DNA from: Palleronia abyssalis
Lineage (GTDB): Bacteria > Pseudomonadota > Alphaproteobacteria > Rhodobacterales > Rhodobacteraceae
Direction: 5' to 3'
DNA length: 64,000 bases
NCBI RefSeq assembly: GCF_900302445.1
Contig: NZ_ONZF01000006.1
Coordinates: 62,001 to 126,000 of the forward strand
Positions 8,213-16,611 of the stretch are shown one piece after another; the stretch's first letter is position 1; each line of letters starts with the position of its first letter. Under the pieces are notes generated by a model. The model saw only the letters and a list, made by a program, of their open reading frames with translations, did not search any database and was not told where the DNA came from. Position numbers and translations under genes: made by a program.

Positions 8213-9043
8213 TCAAGCGACGTGACGTGACGTCAGAGATTCGGGCGGGGCACTTTCGACCAGACCCTTGGAAAACAGGTCCATCCACATCCGATAGACC
8301 GCCGCCACTTCGTCCACCGTCTTGGCCGCATCGAACTGCGCCCAGAGATAATCGACCGTCAGCTCGCGGCCGACCGAATTGGACTGGGACAGCAATCCGG
8401 CATCGGTGAAACGGGCCAATTCCTCGGGGCCTGCGAACACGTCGTGGGGAATGTTGGCGAAGTCGCGCACCCGGTCGATCCTTTCTTGCGTGCAGTCCAG
8501 AAGCGCGGCCAGTGCCGGCACCTTGCCCATCTGGACGGTACTGCCGACATAGTCGTAAGGCGCGTTGTTCGACCGCTTCAGGACCTTGTCCATGACGGGA
8601 TCGATGACGGTGACGATATCGTCGATCCCCGACGACATGGCATATTCCAGCGATCCGATCATCAGCTCGGCCGTGGCATCCGAGATCGAACCCGGTCCCC
8701 GGCCCCGGGCAAGGCGCTTGGTATCGACACAAAAGCGGGTGGATTCCCACAAGGTCGGGCTGCGCAGCGGCGGCTCGTCCCCGAGGATGGCGCTGAAGAC
8801 GTCCGACAGCATGTGCGGGCCGGTGGTCTGAAGCGCGCGCACGCACGACACGACGTCACCCGCCGCATTCACCCCGATCACGTAGGCCGGGTCCAAAGAG
8901 TCGTACTGGTCGATCTCTCGCCCATTCTCGACCTGCACGTCCCAGCCCAAACGCCCCCCGAACACCTGGGCCCGCAATTGGAACATACGGTCGACCAATG
9001 TGGTATACTTGTGACGGTTCAGTGCATCGACGATGATGATCAT
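8213..9043 (-). CDS. LuxI-family acyl-homoserine lactone synthase, C-terminally extended
   Basis: 276 residues. All invariant LuxI-family residues are present at nearly standard numbering: Arg24, Phe28, Trp34, Asp45, Asp48, Arg69, Phe83, Glu100 and Arg103. The enzyme should make an AHL signal from S-adenosylmethionine and an acyl-ACP. Start chosen at 9043 because GGAG sits about nine bases before that ATG; the longer frame to 9100 adds residues unlike the family. Typical LuxI proteins end near residue 200-220, so about 60 residues here are extra (from roughly LLSQSNSVGRELTVDYLW). It is flanked by two LuxR genes on the same strand. Acyl chain length cannot be read from sequence. Confidence 0.9.
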   Translation of the reverse strand: MIIIVDALNRHKYTTLVDRMFQLRAQVFGGRLGWDVQVENGREIDQYDSLDPAYVIGVNAAGDVVSCVRALQTTGPHMLSDVFSAILGDEPPLRSPTLWESTRFCVDTKRLARGRGPGSISDATAELMIGSLEYAMSSGIDDIVTVIDPVMDKVLKRSNNAPYDYVGSTVQMGKVPALAALLDCTQERIDRVRDFANIPHDVFAGPEELARFTDAGLLSQSNSVGRELTVDYLWAQFDAAKTVDEVAAVYRMWMDLFSKGLVESAPPESLTSRHVA

Positions 9044-9102
9044 CTCAGATTCTCCAAAAGATTTACGAGAATGAGAATCGTCGCGCTGGGCAGGCTTCAC
9101 AA

Positions 9103-9137
9103 TTGGGGGAATCCCGTAGCGGCAGAATTACCCCACG
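9103..9137. promoter_or_regulatory. Imperfect inverted repeat upstream of luxI
   Basis: The arms TGGGGGAAT (9104-9112) and ATTACCCCA (9127-9135) are complementary except for one position and sit 60-95 bases upstream of the luxI start, in the 100-bp gap behind the second luxR. The position would suit a LuxR-type operator, but spacing and sequence do not match the classical 20-bp lux-box. Tentative. Confidence 0.3.
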
Positions 9138-9143
9138 TCAGCC

Positions 9144-9845
9144 TTACCGGGGGTTGATCAGCCGAGATTCAATAGCGCGCGCGACAGCCTGCGTCGTCGT
9201 CAATGCCGAGAGCTTGGTGCGGGCGGACCTGAGGTGAACCTCGACCGTGCGATCCGAGATCGACAGGATCGTGCCGACATCGCGTTGCGTCTTGCCCACC
9301 GCGATCCATTGCAGAATCTCGATCTCGCGTTGCGACATCAAGGGCCGCATCGCCGGGTTCTGATCCGTGAAGGATTGAACCACACGGTCGTGCAGGTACA
9401 CCGCCATGGATTGCAGATCGGACCGGATATGCGCGAACTGCTTCTTCCATTGCTCGGGAGAGCCGTGCGCCGACACGCTGAGCATGCCGATATCACCGAA
9501 TGGGCCGCGCACGGGTACGGTGACGCCGTTCCTGGGAAGCCCGAAATCCGACGCCTCGAGCATCACTCGATCGCCTTCGCAGATCGCCGCCGCCCGGGCC
9601 CAGTCCAGCGGCGCGATACTGCGGCTGGCAAGGCGCAGGGTCGGGTCCTTCGATGCCATTTCGTTCTGCTGGTAGTGCTCGATCCACGCACCGGGATATG
9701 TCACGAACCCGCGGATGTCCGACCCCGCATGATCCATTCCCGCATAGGCGGCGTGATCGACGCCGAGCCTGTCCCGAAGCTGTTCGATGAACGCATTGAA
9801 GGTGTCGCGGGACGTAGGTTCCGCGCCGATGTCGATCAGGCCCAT
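9144..9845 (-). CDS. LuxR-family regulator with autoinducer-binding domain (receptor 2)
   Basis: 233 residues from the ATG at 9845, preceded by a G-rich GGGGGTG. The autoinducer domain shows the complete canonical pattern: Trp54, Tyr58, Asp67-Pro68, Trp82, and the block GVTVPVRGPFGDIGML (107-122). The C-terminal GerE helix-turn-helix (about 172-227) reads SQREIEILQWIAVGKTQRDV and continues normally. It lies 100 bp upstream of luxI in the same direction, the usual arrangement of a cognate receptor/synthase pair. A longer frame to 9917 adds an Arg-rich N-terminus without family resemblance. Of the two receptors this is the better candidate for AHL binding. Confidence 0.88.
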   Translation of the reverse strand: MGLIDIGAEPTSRDTFNAFIEQLRDRLGVDHAAYAGMDHAGSDIRGFVTYPGAWIEHYQQNEMASKDPTLRLASRSIAPLDWARAAAICEGDRVMLEASDFGLPRNGVTVPVRGPFGDIGMLSVSAHGSPEQWKKQFAHIRSDLQSMAVYLHDRVVQSFTDQNPAMRPLMSQREIEILQWIAVGKTQRDVGTILSISDRTVEVHLRSARTKLSALTTTQAVARAIESRLINPR

Positions 9846-9915
9846 CTGGGTTTCACCCCCATAAAGCCGTGTCCCTTGTTTCGCCCTAGGCCGGGCATGA
9901 CCCCATGTCAAGGTC

Positions 9916-9928
9916 ACCCTATACGGGT
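9916..9928. promoter_or_regulatory. Small palindrome upstream of luxR receptor 2
   Basis: ACCC and GGGT arms enclose TATAC in the 237-bp divergent region between luxR (minus) and the TRAP operon (plus), about 70 bases upstream of the luxR start. It could be an operator half or chance; no factor is assigned. Confidence 0.25.
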
Positions 9929-10082
9929 AAAAGGTTCATATTCCAGACGCAGGACTTCAACTTTTTCGATTGAGCTAGGAAAAACGCCCGGGAATGCGAC
10001 ATGGGCGTGCTTTCAAGATGTCGTTTGACCCCGGCTATCCTGCGGGTAGGCTTGGGCAGAGAAAATCATAGGGAGGAACACC

Positions 10083-11042
10083 ATGCTACATATGCGATCA
10101 ATTGCGATTCTCGCCGCGCTGGCGGCCGGTCCGGCCGTCGCGCAGTCGCAGCTGTCGATTGCCACGGGCGGCACGGGCGGCGTCTATTATCCGATGGGCG
10201 GCGGCCTGGCCGAGGTCATCAACAACCACGTCGAAGGCGTCAGCGCCACCGCCGAGGTCACCGGCGCCTCGGTCGAGAACATGGGCCTGATTGCCACCGG
10301 CGACGCTGACCTTGCCATCGCGCTGGCCGATACCGTCCAGCAGGCCTATGCGGGCACCGGCCGGTTCGAGGGGCAGCAACTGCCGATGGTCCGCGCCATC
10401 GGCTCGCTTTATGCCAACATGGTGCAGATTGTGACGCCTGCCGATTCCGACATCCAGTCGATCGACGATCTGGCGGGGATGCGCGTGTCGGTCGGTGCGC
10501 CCGGATCCGGGACCGAGGTCAATGCCCAGACGCTGCTGGAAGTGAACGGCATGTCCTTCGACGACTTCGACGCCCAGCGCCTGAACTTCAACGAAACGGC
10601 GGATGCGCTGGCCAACGGCGATATCGACGCCGGATTCTGGAGCGTGGGCGCCCCCACCTCGTCGATCCTGAACCTCGCCACGACGCAGGACATCCGCATG
10701 ATCTCGCTGACCGACGAACAGATCGCGGCGGCCGAGGAAGCGGATCCGACCTTCGCCGAGCTGTCGCTGGCTGGCGGCACCTATGAAGGCGTGGACGAGG
10801 ATATCGCGACCATCGGCGTGCCGAACGTGCTGGTCGTATCCTCCGAGCTGGACGAGGATCTGGTCTATCAGATCACCAGCGCGATGTACGAGAACATCGC
10901 CGAGCTGCGCGCGGTCCACCCCGCCGCCGAAGAAACCACGGTCGAGTTCACCATGTCCGCGACGCCCGTGCCGCTGCATTCCGGCGCGATCCGCTATTTC
11001 GAGGAAGCGGGCGCCGAGATTCCCGACGACCTGCGGGAATAA
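10083..11042 (+). CDS. TAXI-family TRAP transporter substrate-binding protein
   Basis: 319 residues with a Sec signal peptide ending near AVAQ (residue 21). The TAXI-type start of the mature domain is LSIATGGTGGVYYPMGGGLA. Blocks such as SVGAPGSGTEVNA and DAGFWSVGAP are typical of the family, which captures small organic acids or amino acids in the periplasm and hands them to the membrane permease. A good Shine-Dalgarno (AGGGAGGAA) precedes the ATG; a second ATG three codons in (10092) is possible. First gene of a three-gene operon. The substrate is not predictable from sequence. Confidence 0.92.
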   Translation: MLHMRSIAILAALAAGPAVAQSQLSIATGGTGGVYYPMGGGLAEVINNHVEGVSATAEVTGASVENMGLIATGDADLAIALADTVQQAYAGTGRFEGQQLPMVRAIGSLYANMVQIVTPADSDIQSIDDLAGMRVSVGAPGSGTEVNAQTLLEVNGMSFDDFDAQRLNFNETADALANGDIDAGFWSVGAPTSSILNLATTQDIRMISLTDEQIAAAEEADPTFAELSLAGGTYEGVDEDIATIGVPNVLVVSSELDEDLVYQITSAMYENIAELRAVHPAAEETTVEFTMSATPVPLHSGAIRYFEEAGAEIPDDLRE

Positions 11043-11491
11043 TGAAACCACTGCTTGCAGGGGGGATCTTGACCCTCCTGCTGGCCTCTCCTCTTTCGGC
11101 GGCGGACCTGACCGCGACGATCGACGACGGGACCGAGATCGCGCGGATCGAGATTGCCGAAGGGCAGGACTGGTGCGTACTGTGGCGCCATTCCGTGCAG
11201 GGGTTCGACGTCGAGGATTGCTATCGCAACATGGACGGACGCATGGTCCTGATGCGGTCCCACCAACCCGACTTCGCCGCGGGTCTGGGGCATATCCCCG
11301 GTCGCGGCCGGCAGGTCTCGGACGGCGACGGCGGGTACTGGATCGAGGATATCGACGAGCCGGTTCCGGGCAACGCCTATGTGCTGAGACCCGGCAGCAT
11401 GGCGGTCGATCACCGTCTGGCGGCCGGGGGCACCGTTGTCTCGCTTTCTGAAACAGCCGCGCATCGGCGCGTTCGCATCGCTTTGGAGTAG
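11042..11491 (+). CDS. DUF1850-family exported protein of the TAXI-TRAP operon
   Basis: 149 residues with an N-terminal signal sequence (cleavage near LSAAD). The mature part contains the family signature WCVLWRHSVQG followed by DCYRN, and is otherwise a small beta-rich domain. It starts in a TAATG overlap with the binding-protein gene and ends 6 bp before the permease, so the three are co-translated. DUF1850 proteins recur next to TAXI permeases, which suggests an accessory role in transport or substrate capture. No biochemical function is known to me. Confidence 0.8.
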   Translation: MKPLLAGGILTLLLASPLSAADLTATIDDGTEIARIEIAEGQDWCVLWRHSVQGFDVEDCYRNMDGRMVLMRSHQPDFAAGLGHIPGRGRQVSDGDGGYWIEDIDEPVPGNAYVLRPGSMAVDHRLAAGGTVVSLSETAAHRRVRIALE

Positions 11492-11497
11492 ACCGGC

Positions 11498-13486
11498 ATG
11501 GCTGACGATCGGGTCAACAGCGCGGAGATCCGCAATATCCAGCCGAAACTCGCGTTGGGGCTCATCTCGGTCATCGGCATCGCGTTGTCGCTGTTCCAAC
11601 TTTACGCCGCCGGGATCCAGCCGCTGGGCCTGTTCTATCAGCGGCCCATTCACCTGGGCTTCATCCTGGTGCTGTGCTTCCTGATCTATCCCGTCACGGG
11701 GGAACGTCCGCGCGGTGCCCTCGGCTGGGCCATCGACCTGCCGCTGGTCCTGGGCGGGGTGCTGGTGGGCTATTGGGTGCCTGCCAACATCGACGCCATC
11801 GCCAACGCGATCTTCCCGCGCACGCAGGACGTGGCCGTGGGCATCGTCACGGCGCTTCTGGTGCTTGAGGCCTCGCGCCGGGCCATCGGGCCGACGATCA
11901 CCGTCATCGGCGCGGTCTTCGTCGTCTATGCCTTCGCAGGCAACCGGGGCGAGTTACCGTTCCTTTCAGACCTCATGCCCGGCATCCTGAACCACCGCGG
12001 CTATTCGCTGGACCGGCTGGCCAGTCAGCTGACCCTGGGGGCCGAGGGGATATTCGGCATCCCGCTGGGCGTCGCAGCCACGTTCATCTTCATCTTCGTG
12101 CTGTTCGGCGCGTTTCTGGAAGTGACCGGCGCGGGCAAGTTCTTCATCGACCTGGCCTACGCCACCACGGGAAAGCAGCGCGGCGGACCGGCGAAAGCCG
12201 CTGTCATCGCGTCGGCGGGCATGGGCTCGATCTCGGGCAGTGCCATCGCGAACGTCGTGACCACGGGCGCCTTCACGATCCCGCTTATGAAGAAGCTGGG
12301 GTATCGCCCCGCGCAGGCCGGCGGGATCGAGGCCGCGGCCTCCACGGGCGGGCAGATCATGCCGCCCCTGATGGGCGCGGGCGCGTTCCTCATCAGCGAG
12401 TTCACGCGGACGCCCTACATCGAGATCGTCATGATCTCGATCTTCCCGGCGATCCTATATTTCGGGACGGTCTACCTGCTGGTGCACATCGCGGCGGTGA
12501 AGCGGGGTCTGGAAGGCCTGCCGGCCGAAGAACTTCCGAAAGTACGCGAAGTCCTGCTGGAGGGGTGGCACTTCCTTCTGCCGCTTGGCGTGCTGGTCTG
12601 GCTGCTGGTGGCGGGATACTCGCCCATGCGCGTGGGGTTTTATGCCGTCGTCGCGGTGGTCGCATCGGCGGTGCTGCGGGCGATCCTGTCCTACCTGCGT
12701 CACGGTCCGACATGGGCGGGTGCCGTCGCGCTGGGCCGCGCGGGGGTCGAAAAGACGCTGGAGGCGCTGGAGCTGGGCGCGCGGAACGCCGTCGCGGTGT
12801 CGGTCGCCTGCGCGCTGGCGGGGATCATCGTGGGCGTCGTGGGCCTGACTGGGCTGGGGCTGAAGTTCTCGTCCATGATGATCGCGTTTTCGGGGGGCAA
12901 CCTGCTGCTGGCGCTGCTGCTGGTGGTGATCGCCAGCCTGATCCTAGGGATGGGTCTGCCGGTGACGGCCGCCTATATCGTGCTGATCATCCTGATCGGC
13001 CCCGCCTTGACCGAGGAATTCGGGATCCCCCTTCTGGTCGCGCATCTGGTGGTCTTCTGGTGGAGTCAGGATTCGAACGTCACTCCGCCCGTGGCGCTGG
13101 CGGGGTTCGCGGGAGCGGCCATCGCAGGATCGCCACCGATGGAGACGTCGGTGCAGGCGTGGAAGTTCGCGAAGGGCCTGTATCTGGTTCCGCTGTTCAT
13201 GATCTTCAACGAGCCGATCATCGTCGGCGGCCCGATCCCGCTGGTCCTGTGGAACGGCCTGATCGCGATCCTGGCCCTGACGGCCTTCGCCGCCGCGCTG
13301 GAAGGGTTCCTGTTCGCGCCCATGCCATGGTGGCAGCGCGCCGTGTTGGTCCCCTCGGTGGTGGCGGTCTTCTGGCCGTCCATCGCGATCGAGGCGGTTG
13401 GTGCCGCGGCGATCGTGGTCGTTTTGTGGCTGAACGCGATGGCGGGGCGGCGGGCGGCGCCGGACGCAAGGCCCGACCCCGCCTGA
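11498..13486 (+). CDS. Fused TRAP transporter permease (TAXI type, 4TM-12TM)
   Basis: A 662-residue membrane protein combining the small DctQ-like and the large DctM-like permease parts, as is usual for TAXI systems. About 16 hydrophobic segments can be counted. The DctM signature region around GPAKAAVIASAGMGSISGSA and the later GMGLPVTAAYIVL are characteristic. It works as a sodium-coupled secondary importer with the upstream binding protein. Its stop lies five bases from that of the convergent RND gene, inside a shared palindrome. Confidence 0.92.
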   Translation: MADDRVNSAEIRNIQPKLALGLISVIGIALSLFQLYAAGIQPLGLFYQRPIHLGFILVLCFLIYPVTGERPRGALGWAIDLPLVLGGVLVGYWVPANIDAIANAIFPRTQDVAVGIVTALLVLEASRRAIGPTITVIGAVFVVYAFAGNRGELPFLSDLMPGILNHRGYSLDRLASQLTLGAEGIFGIPLGVAATFIFIFVLFGAFLEVTGAGKFFIDLAYATTGKQRGGPAKAAVIASAGMGSISGSAIANVVTTGAFTIPLMKKLGYRPAQAGGIEAAASTGGQIMPPLMGAGAFLISEFTRTPYIEIVMISIFPAILYFGTVYLLVHIAAVKRGLEGLPAEELPKVREVLLEGWHFLLPLGVLVWLLVAGYSPMRVGFYAVVAVVASAVLRAILSYLRHGPTWAGAVALGRAGVEKTLEALELGARNAVAVSVACALAGIIVGVVGLTGLGLKFSSMMIAFSGGNLLLALLLVVIASLILGMGLPVTAAYIVLIILIGPALTEEFGIPLLVAHLVVFWWSQDSNVTPPVALAGFAGAAIAGSPPMETSVQAWKFAKGLYLVPLFMIFNEPIIVGGPIPLVLWNGLIAILALTAFAAALEGFLFAPMPWWQRAVLVPSVVAVFWPSIAIEAVGAAAIVVVLWLNAMAGRRAAPDARPDPA

Positions 13487-13497
13487 CCCCGTCAGGC
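13481..13497. terminator. Palindrome spanning both stop codons of a convergent pair
   Basis: GCCTGAC CCC GTCAGGC, a perfect 7-bp inverted repeat containing the TGA of the TRAP permease and the TGA of the RND gene on the other strand. It could act as a bidirectional transcription stop, but no T-run follows on either side. Confidence 0.4.
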
Positions 13498-16400
13498 CGG
13501 GGCGGGCGCGGTCCCGGCCCGGGTCGCCTTCTTTTCCCGCAGCATCAACATGGCAGGGGTTACGACCAGCGTCAGAAGGGTCGCGACGATCAGGCCGCCC
13601 GCGATCGCGCTGGACAGTTCCGTCCAGTATTGCGTGGACGGCGCGCCATACACGATCTCGCGCGTGAAGAAGTTGATGTTGAGGCCGATCACCATGGGCA
13701 GCAATCCCAGCGCGGTCGTGACCGAGGTCAGCACCACGGGACGCAGACGCTGCGCCCCCGTCCTCAGCGCGGCCTCCAGCGGGGGCATACCGATCCTGCG
13801 CAGGTCGTTATAGGTGTCGATCAGCACGATGTTGTTGTTCACCACGATCCCCGCCAGCGCGATGATCCCGACGCCGCCCATGACCACGCCGAAGGGCCGC
13901 CCGGTGATGACGAGGCCCAGAAGCACGCCCGCGACAGAGAAGACGATCGCGCTCATCACGACAAACGCCTGAAACAGACTGTTGAACTGCAGAACGAGGA
14001 TCACGAACATCAGCACGATGGCCGCAGCAAAGGCCCCCAACAGGAAGGTCATCGATTCCTGCTGGTCCTCGGCCTCGCCCGCGAAGTCGAACTCGGCGCT
14101 TTCGGGCAGGTCCGCCTCGGCAAGCGCGGATTGCAGCGCGGCGATCTGGTCGCCCACCAGAAGACCCGGGGCGACGTTGGCCTCGATGGTGGTCACGCGT
14201 TCCTCGTCGATGCGGCGGACGATGCCGACCCGCTCGGCCGGGGCGAAGGTCACGAAGTTCGAGATCGGGACAAGCCCCGACGAAGTCGGCACGCGCAGGT
14301 TCCCAAGCTCGGCCAGAGAGCGTTGGTCGCTGGGGAACCGGACCCGCACGTCAAGCTCTCCGTCCGCGTCCGAGGGGCGATAGTCGGTCACGGTAATGCC
14401 CTGGGTCAGAAGCTGCACCGCCTGTCCCAGAAGGCTGACATCGGCGCCGAAGCGCGCGGCCTCCGCGCGATCGACGCTGATCGCGACCTCGACCCCCGGC
14501 AGCGGCCGCGTGTCGGTGACGTCGGTGAAGCCGCCGATGCGATCCATGATCGCCAGCGCCTTCTCCACGGCCTGGGTCTGGTCCTCGGGCGTGCGGGCGG
14601 TGACCTGAAGGTTCACGGGCTTGCCGCTGGTCGGGCCACCGCTTTCGGTCAGAACCTGGATGTCGATGCCGGCAATGTCCGACATCTCGGCCCGGATATC
14701 CTCGCCGATCTGTTCCGCGGGGCGCCGCTGGTCCCAGTCCACAAGGTCAAGCTGGATGGTGCCGATGACTTCCTCGTCCCCGCCGCCGCCGCCAATCGTG
14801 GACCTGGCATAGACGCTTGACACGCCCTCCTGATCCAGAAGACGGTCCTCGACCCGGCGCACCAGCGCGTCGCGCTCGTAGATCGACAGGTTGTCACGGG
14901 CGCGGACCTCGACCTGCATGAACTCGGGCTCGACCGAGGGAAAGAAGGACACGCCGCGCCCGAACTCGCCATAGATCGCAAAGCCGCCGAACAGCAGCGC
15001 GATGGCCAGGATCAGGGTCGTGCCGGGCCGCAGGATCGCCTTTTCCAGAAGCCGGACATAAGCGCCGGTGAACCCGCTGATCTTGCGTGGATCGCCCGTC
15101 TCGGATTCGAACAGCATCGCCTTGGCGCGGGCCGATTGGGGCTGGCGCTTGCCGATGACGCCGCCCACGACGGGGATGAAGACCAGCGCCATGAAGAGGG
15201 ACGCGAACAGGGTCAGGATCACGGTGATCGGCAGGAATTTCATGAACTCGCCGATCAGGCCGGTCCAGAACAGCAGCGGGAAGAACACGCTGAGCGTCGT
15301 CGCGGTCGAAGCGATGATCGGCCAAGCCATGCGTTTGGCGGCGTGGGCATAGGCGGACTTGGGGTCGTCCCCTTCCTGAAGACGGCGGTCGGCCAGTTCG
15401 ACCGTGACGATCGCGCCGTCGACCAGCATCCCCACGACGAGGATCAACGAGAACAGCACCACGATGTTCATAGTGTAGCCCATGAACCACAGCGCGGCGA
15501 CGCCCGCCAGGAACGCGCCGGGGATCGACAGCCCGACAAGTATGGCCGAGCGCAGGCCAAGTGCGAAGACGATGACGATCATCACGAGGATGATGGCGGC
15601 GATGACGTTGGATTCCAGATCCGTCAGCAGGGCCTTCACCTCCTCACTCTGGTCCTGAAGATACGTCACCTCGACCGAGTCGGGCCATTCCGCGCGCATT
15701 TCGTCGATGGTGGCCTGCACGGCAGCGACCGTGTCGATGATGTTGGCGCCCGACCGCTTCTTGACCTCGAGTGCAAGGGCCGGCTGCCCGTCGATCCGCG
15801 CGAAGCTTGTCGGATCCTCGAACGTGCGGCGGACCTGCGCCACATCACCGAAGGTGACGACGGTGTTGCCGTCGACCTTTACGGGCATCTCCATCACGTC
15901 TTCGAGGTTCTCGATCAGGCCGGGGACCTTCAGCACGATCCGCCCGCCCCCGGTTTCGATGGCGCCGGCGGCGATCAGGCGGTTGTTGCGCTGCAACTGG
16001 CTGGTCAGCTCGTCGAAGCTGAGGTTGTAGGTCTGGAAAACCGTGGGGTCGATCAGAACCTCAAGGAACTCTTCCCGCGCGCCGCCGATATCGACTTCTA
16101 GCACGCCGGCAAGAGCTTCGAGCTCGTCCTGGACGTCCTCGGCCAGGTCGTTCAGCGCCCGTTCCGGCACGGGGCCGGACAGGATCGCGGTGATGATCGG
16201 GAACAGCGCCGTGTTGATCTCGGTCACGGTCAGGTCATACGCATCGTCGGGCAGCTCGCCCTGGGCGCGGTCGGCGGCATCGCGCACTTTGTCCAGCGCC
16301 TCGTCGATATCGCCGCCGGCCGTGAATTCCAGCTGGACGCTGGCGAAACCTTCGGCGGATTCGCTCGACATCTTCTCAAGTCCTTCGATGGCGCCGAACT

Positions 16401-16611
16401 CGGCCTCCATCGGTTCCAGCAGCAGCCGTTCCGCGTCGGTGGGGCTGATCCCGTCGATCCCGGTCGAAACATAGACCAGCGGCAGCGGCACCTCGGGGTT
16501 GGCCTCCTTCGGGATCGAGACATAGGCGATCGCGCCCACCGCAAGGATCATCGCCAGCGCGATCACCACCACGCGGCTGCGCGAGAATGCGGCGTCGATA
16601 AGCCCGTTCAT
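13492..16611 (-). CDS. RND-family efflux pump, inner-membrane permease subunit
   Basis: 1039 residues, the normal length for an AcrB-type antiporter: N-terminal helix, two large periplasmic regions (about 35-335 and 560-860) and twelve predicted helices. The proton-relay positions differ from AcrB. The TM4 motif is MLVDGAIV (Asp398, then Gly399 where AcrB has a second Asp), and TM10 carries VVNNNIVLID (Asn925-927) where AcrB has the essential Lys. This is a recognisable subgroup of RND pumps rather than decay. It overlaps the adaptor gene by ATGA. Substrate unknown; presumably drugs, lipophilic compounds or signals. No outer-membrane partner is encoded here. Confidence 0.92.
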   Translation of the reverse strand: MNGLIDAAFSRSRVVVIALAMILAVGAIAYVSIPKEANPEVPLPLVYVSTGIDGISPTDAERLLLEPMEAEFGAIEGLEKMSSESAEGFASVQLEFTAGGDIDEALDKVRDAADRAQGELPDDAYDLTVTEINTALFPIITAILSGPVPERALNDLAEDVQDELEALAGVLEVDIGGAREEFLEVLIDPTVFQTYNLSFDELTSQLQRNNRLIAAGAIETGGGRIVLKVPGLIENLEDVMEMPVKVDGNTVVTFGDVAQVRRTFEDPTSFARIDGQPALALEVKKRSGANIIDTVAAVQATIDEMRAEWPDSVEVTYLQDQSEEVKALLTDLESNVIAAIILVMIVIVFALGLRSAILVGLSIPGAFLAGVAALWFMGYTMNIVVLFSLILVVGMLVDGAIVTVELADRRLQEGDDPKSAYAHAAKRMAWPIIASTATTLSVFFPLLFWTGLIGEFMKFLPITVILTLFASLFMALVFIPVVGGVIGKRQPQSARAKAMLFESETGDPRKISGFTGAYVRLLEKAILRPGTTLILAIALLFGGFAIYGEFGRGVSFFPSVEPEFMQVEVRARDNLSIYERDALVRRVEDRLLDQEGVSSVYARSTIGGGGGDEEVIGTIQLDLVDWDQRRPAEQIGEDIRAEMSDIAGIDIQVLTESGGPTSGKPVNLQVTARTPEDQTQAVEKALAIMDRIGGFTDVTDTRPLPGVEVAISVDRAEAARFGADVSLLGQAVQLLTQGITVTDYRPSDADGELDVRVRFPSDQRSLAELGNLRVPTSSGLVPISNFVTFAPAERVGIVRRIDEERVTTIEANVAPGLLVGDQIAALQSALAEADLPESAEFDFAGEAEDQQESMTFLLGAFAAAIVLMFVILVLQFNSLFQAFVVMSAIVFSVAGVLLGLVITGRPFGVVMGGVGIIALAGIVVNNNIVLIDTYNDLRRIGMPPLEAALRTGAQRLRPVVLTSVTTALGLLPMVIGLNINFFTREIVYGAPSTQYWTELSSAIAGGLIVATLLTLVVTPAMLMLREKKATRAGTAPAPA

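Noticed and set aside
8216-8235. Short GACGT repetitions at the luxI stop
   Set aside because: Repetition of a five-base unit (GACGTGACGTGACGTC) is coding for the last residues and too short to be a meaningful repeat element.
12565-14820. 751-codon plus-strand open frame across the TRAP/RND junction
   Set aside because: Out of frame with the TRAP permease and antisense to the RND gene; composition is typical of high-GC shadow frames.
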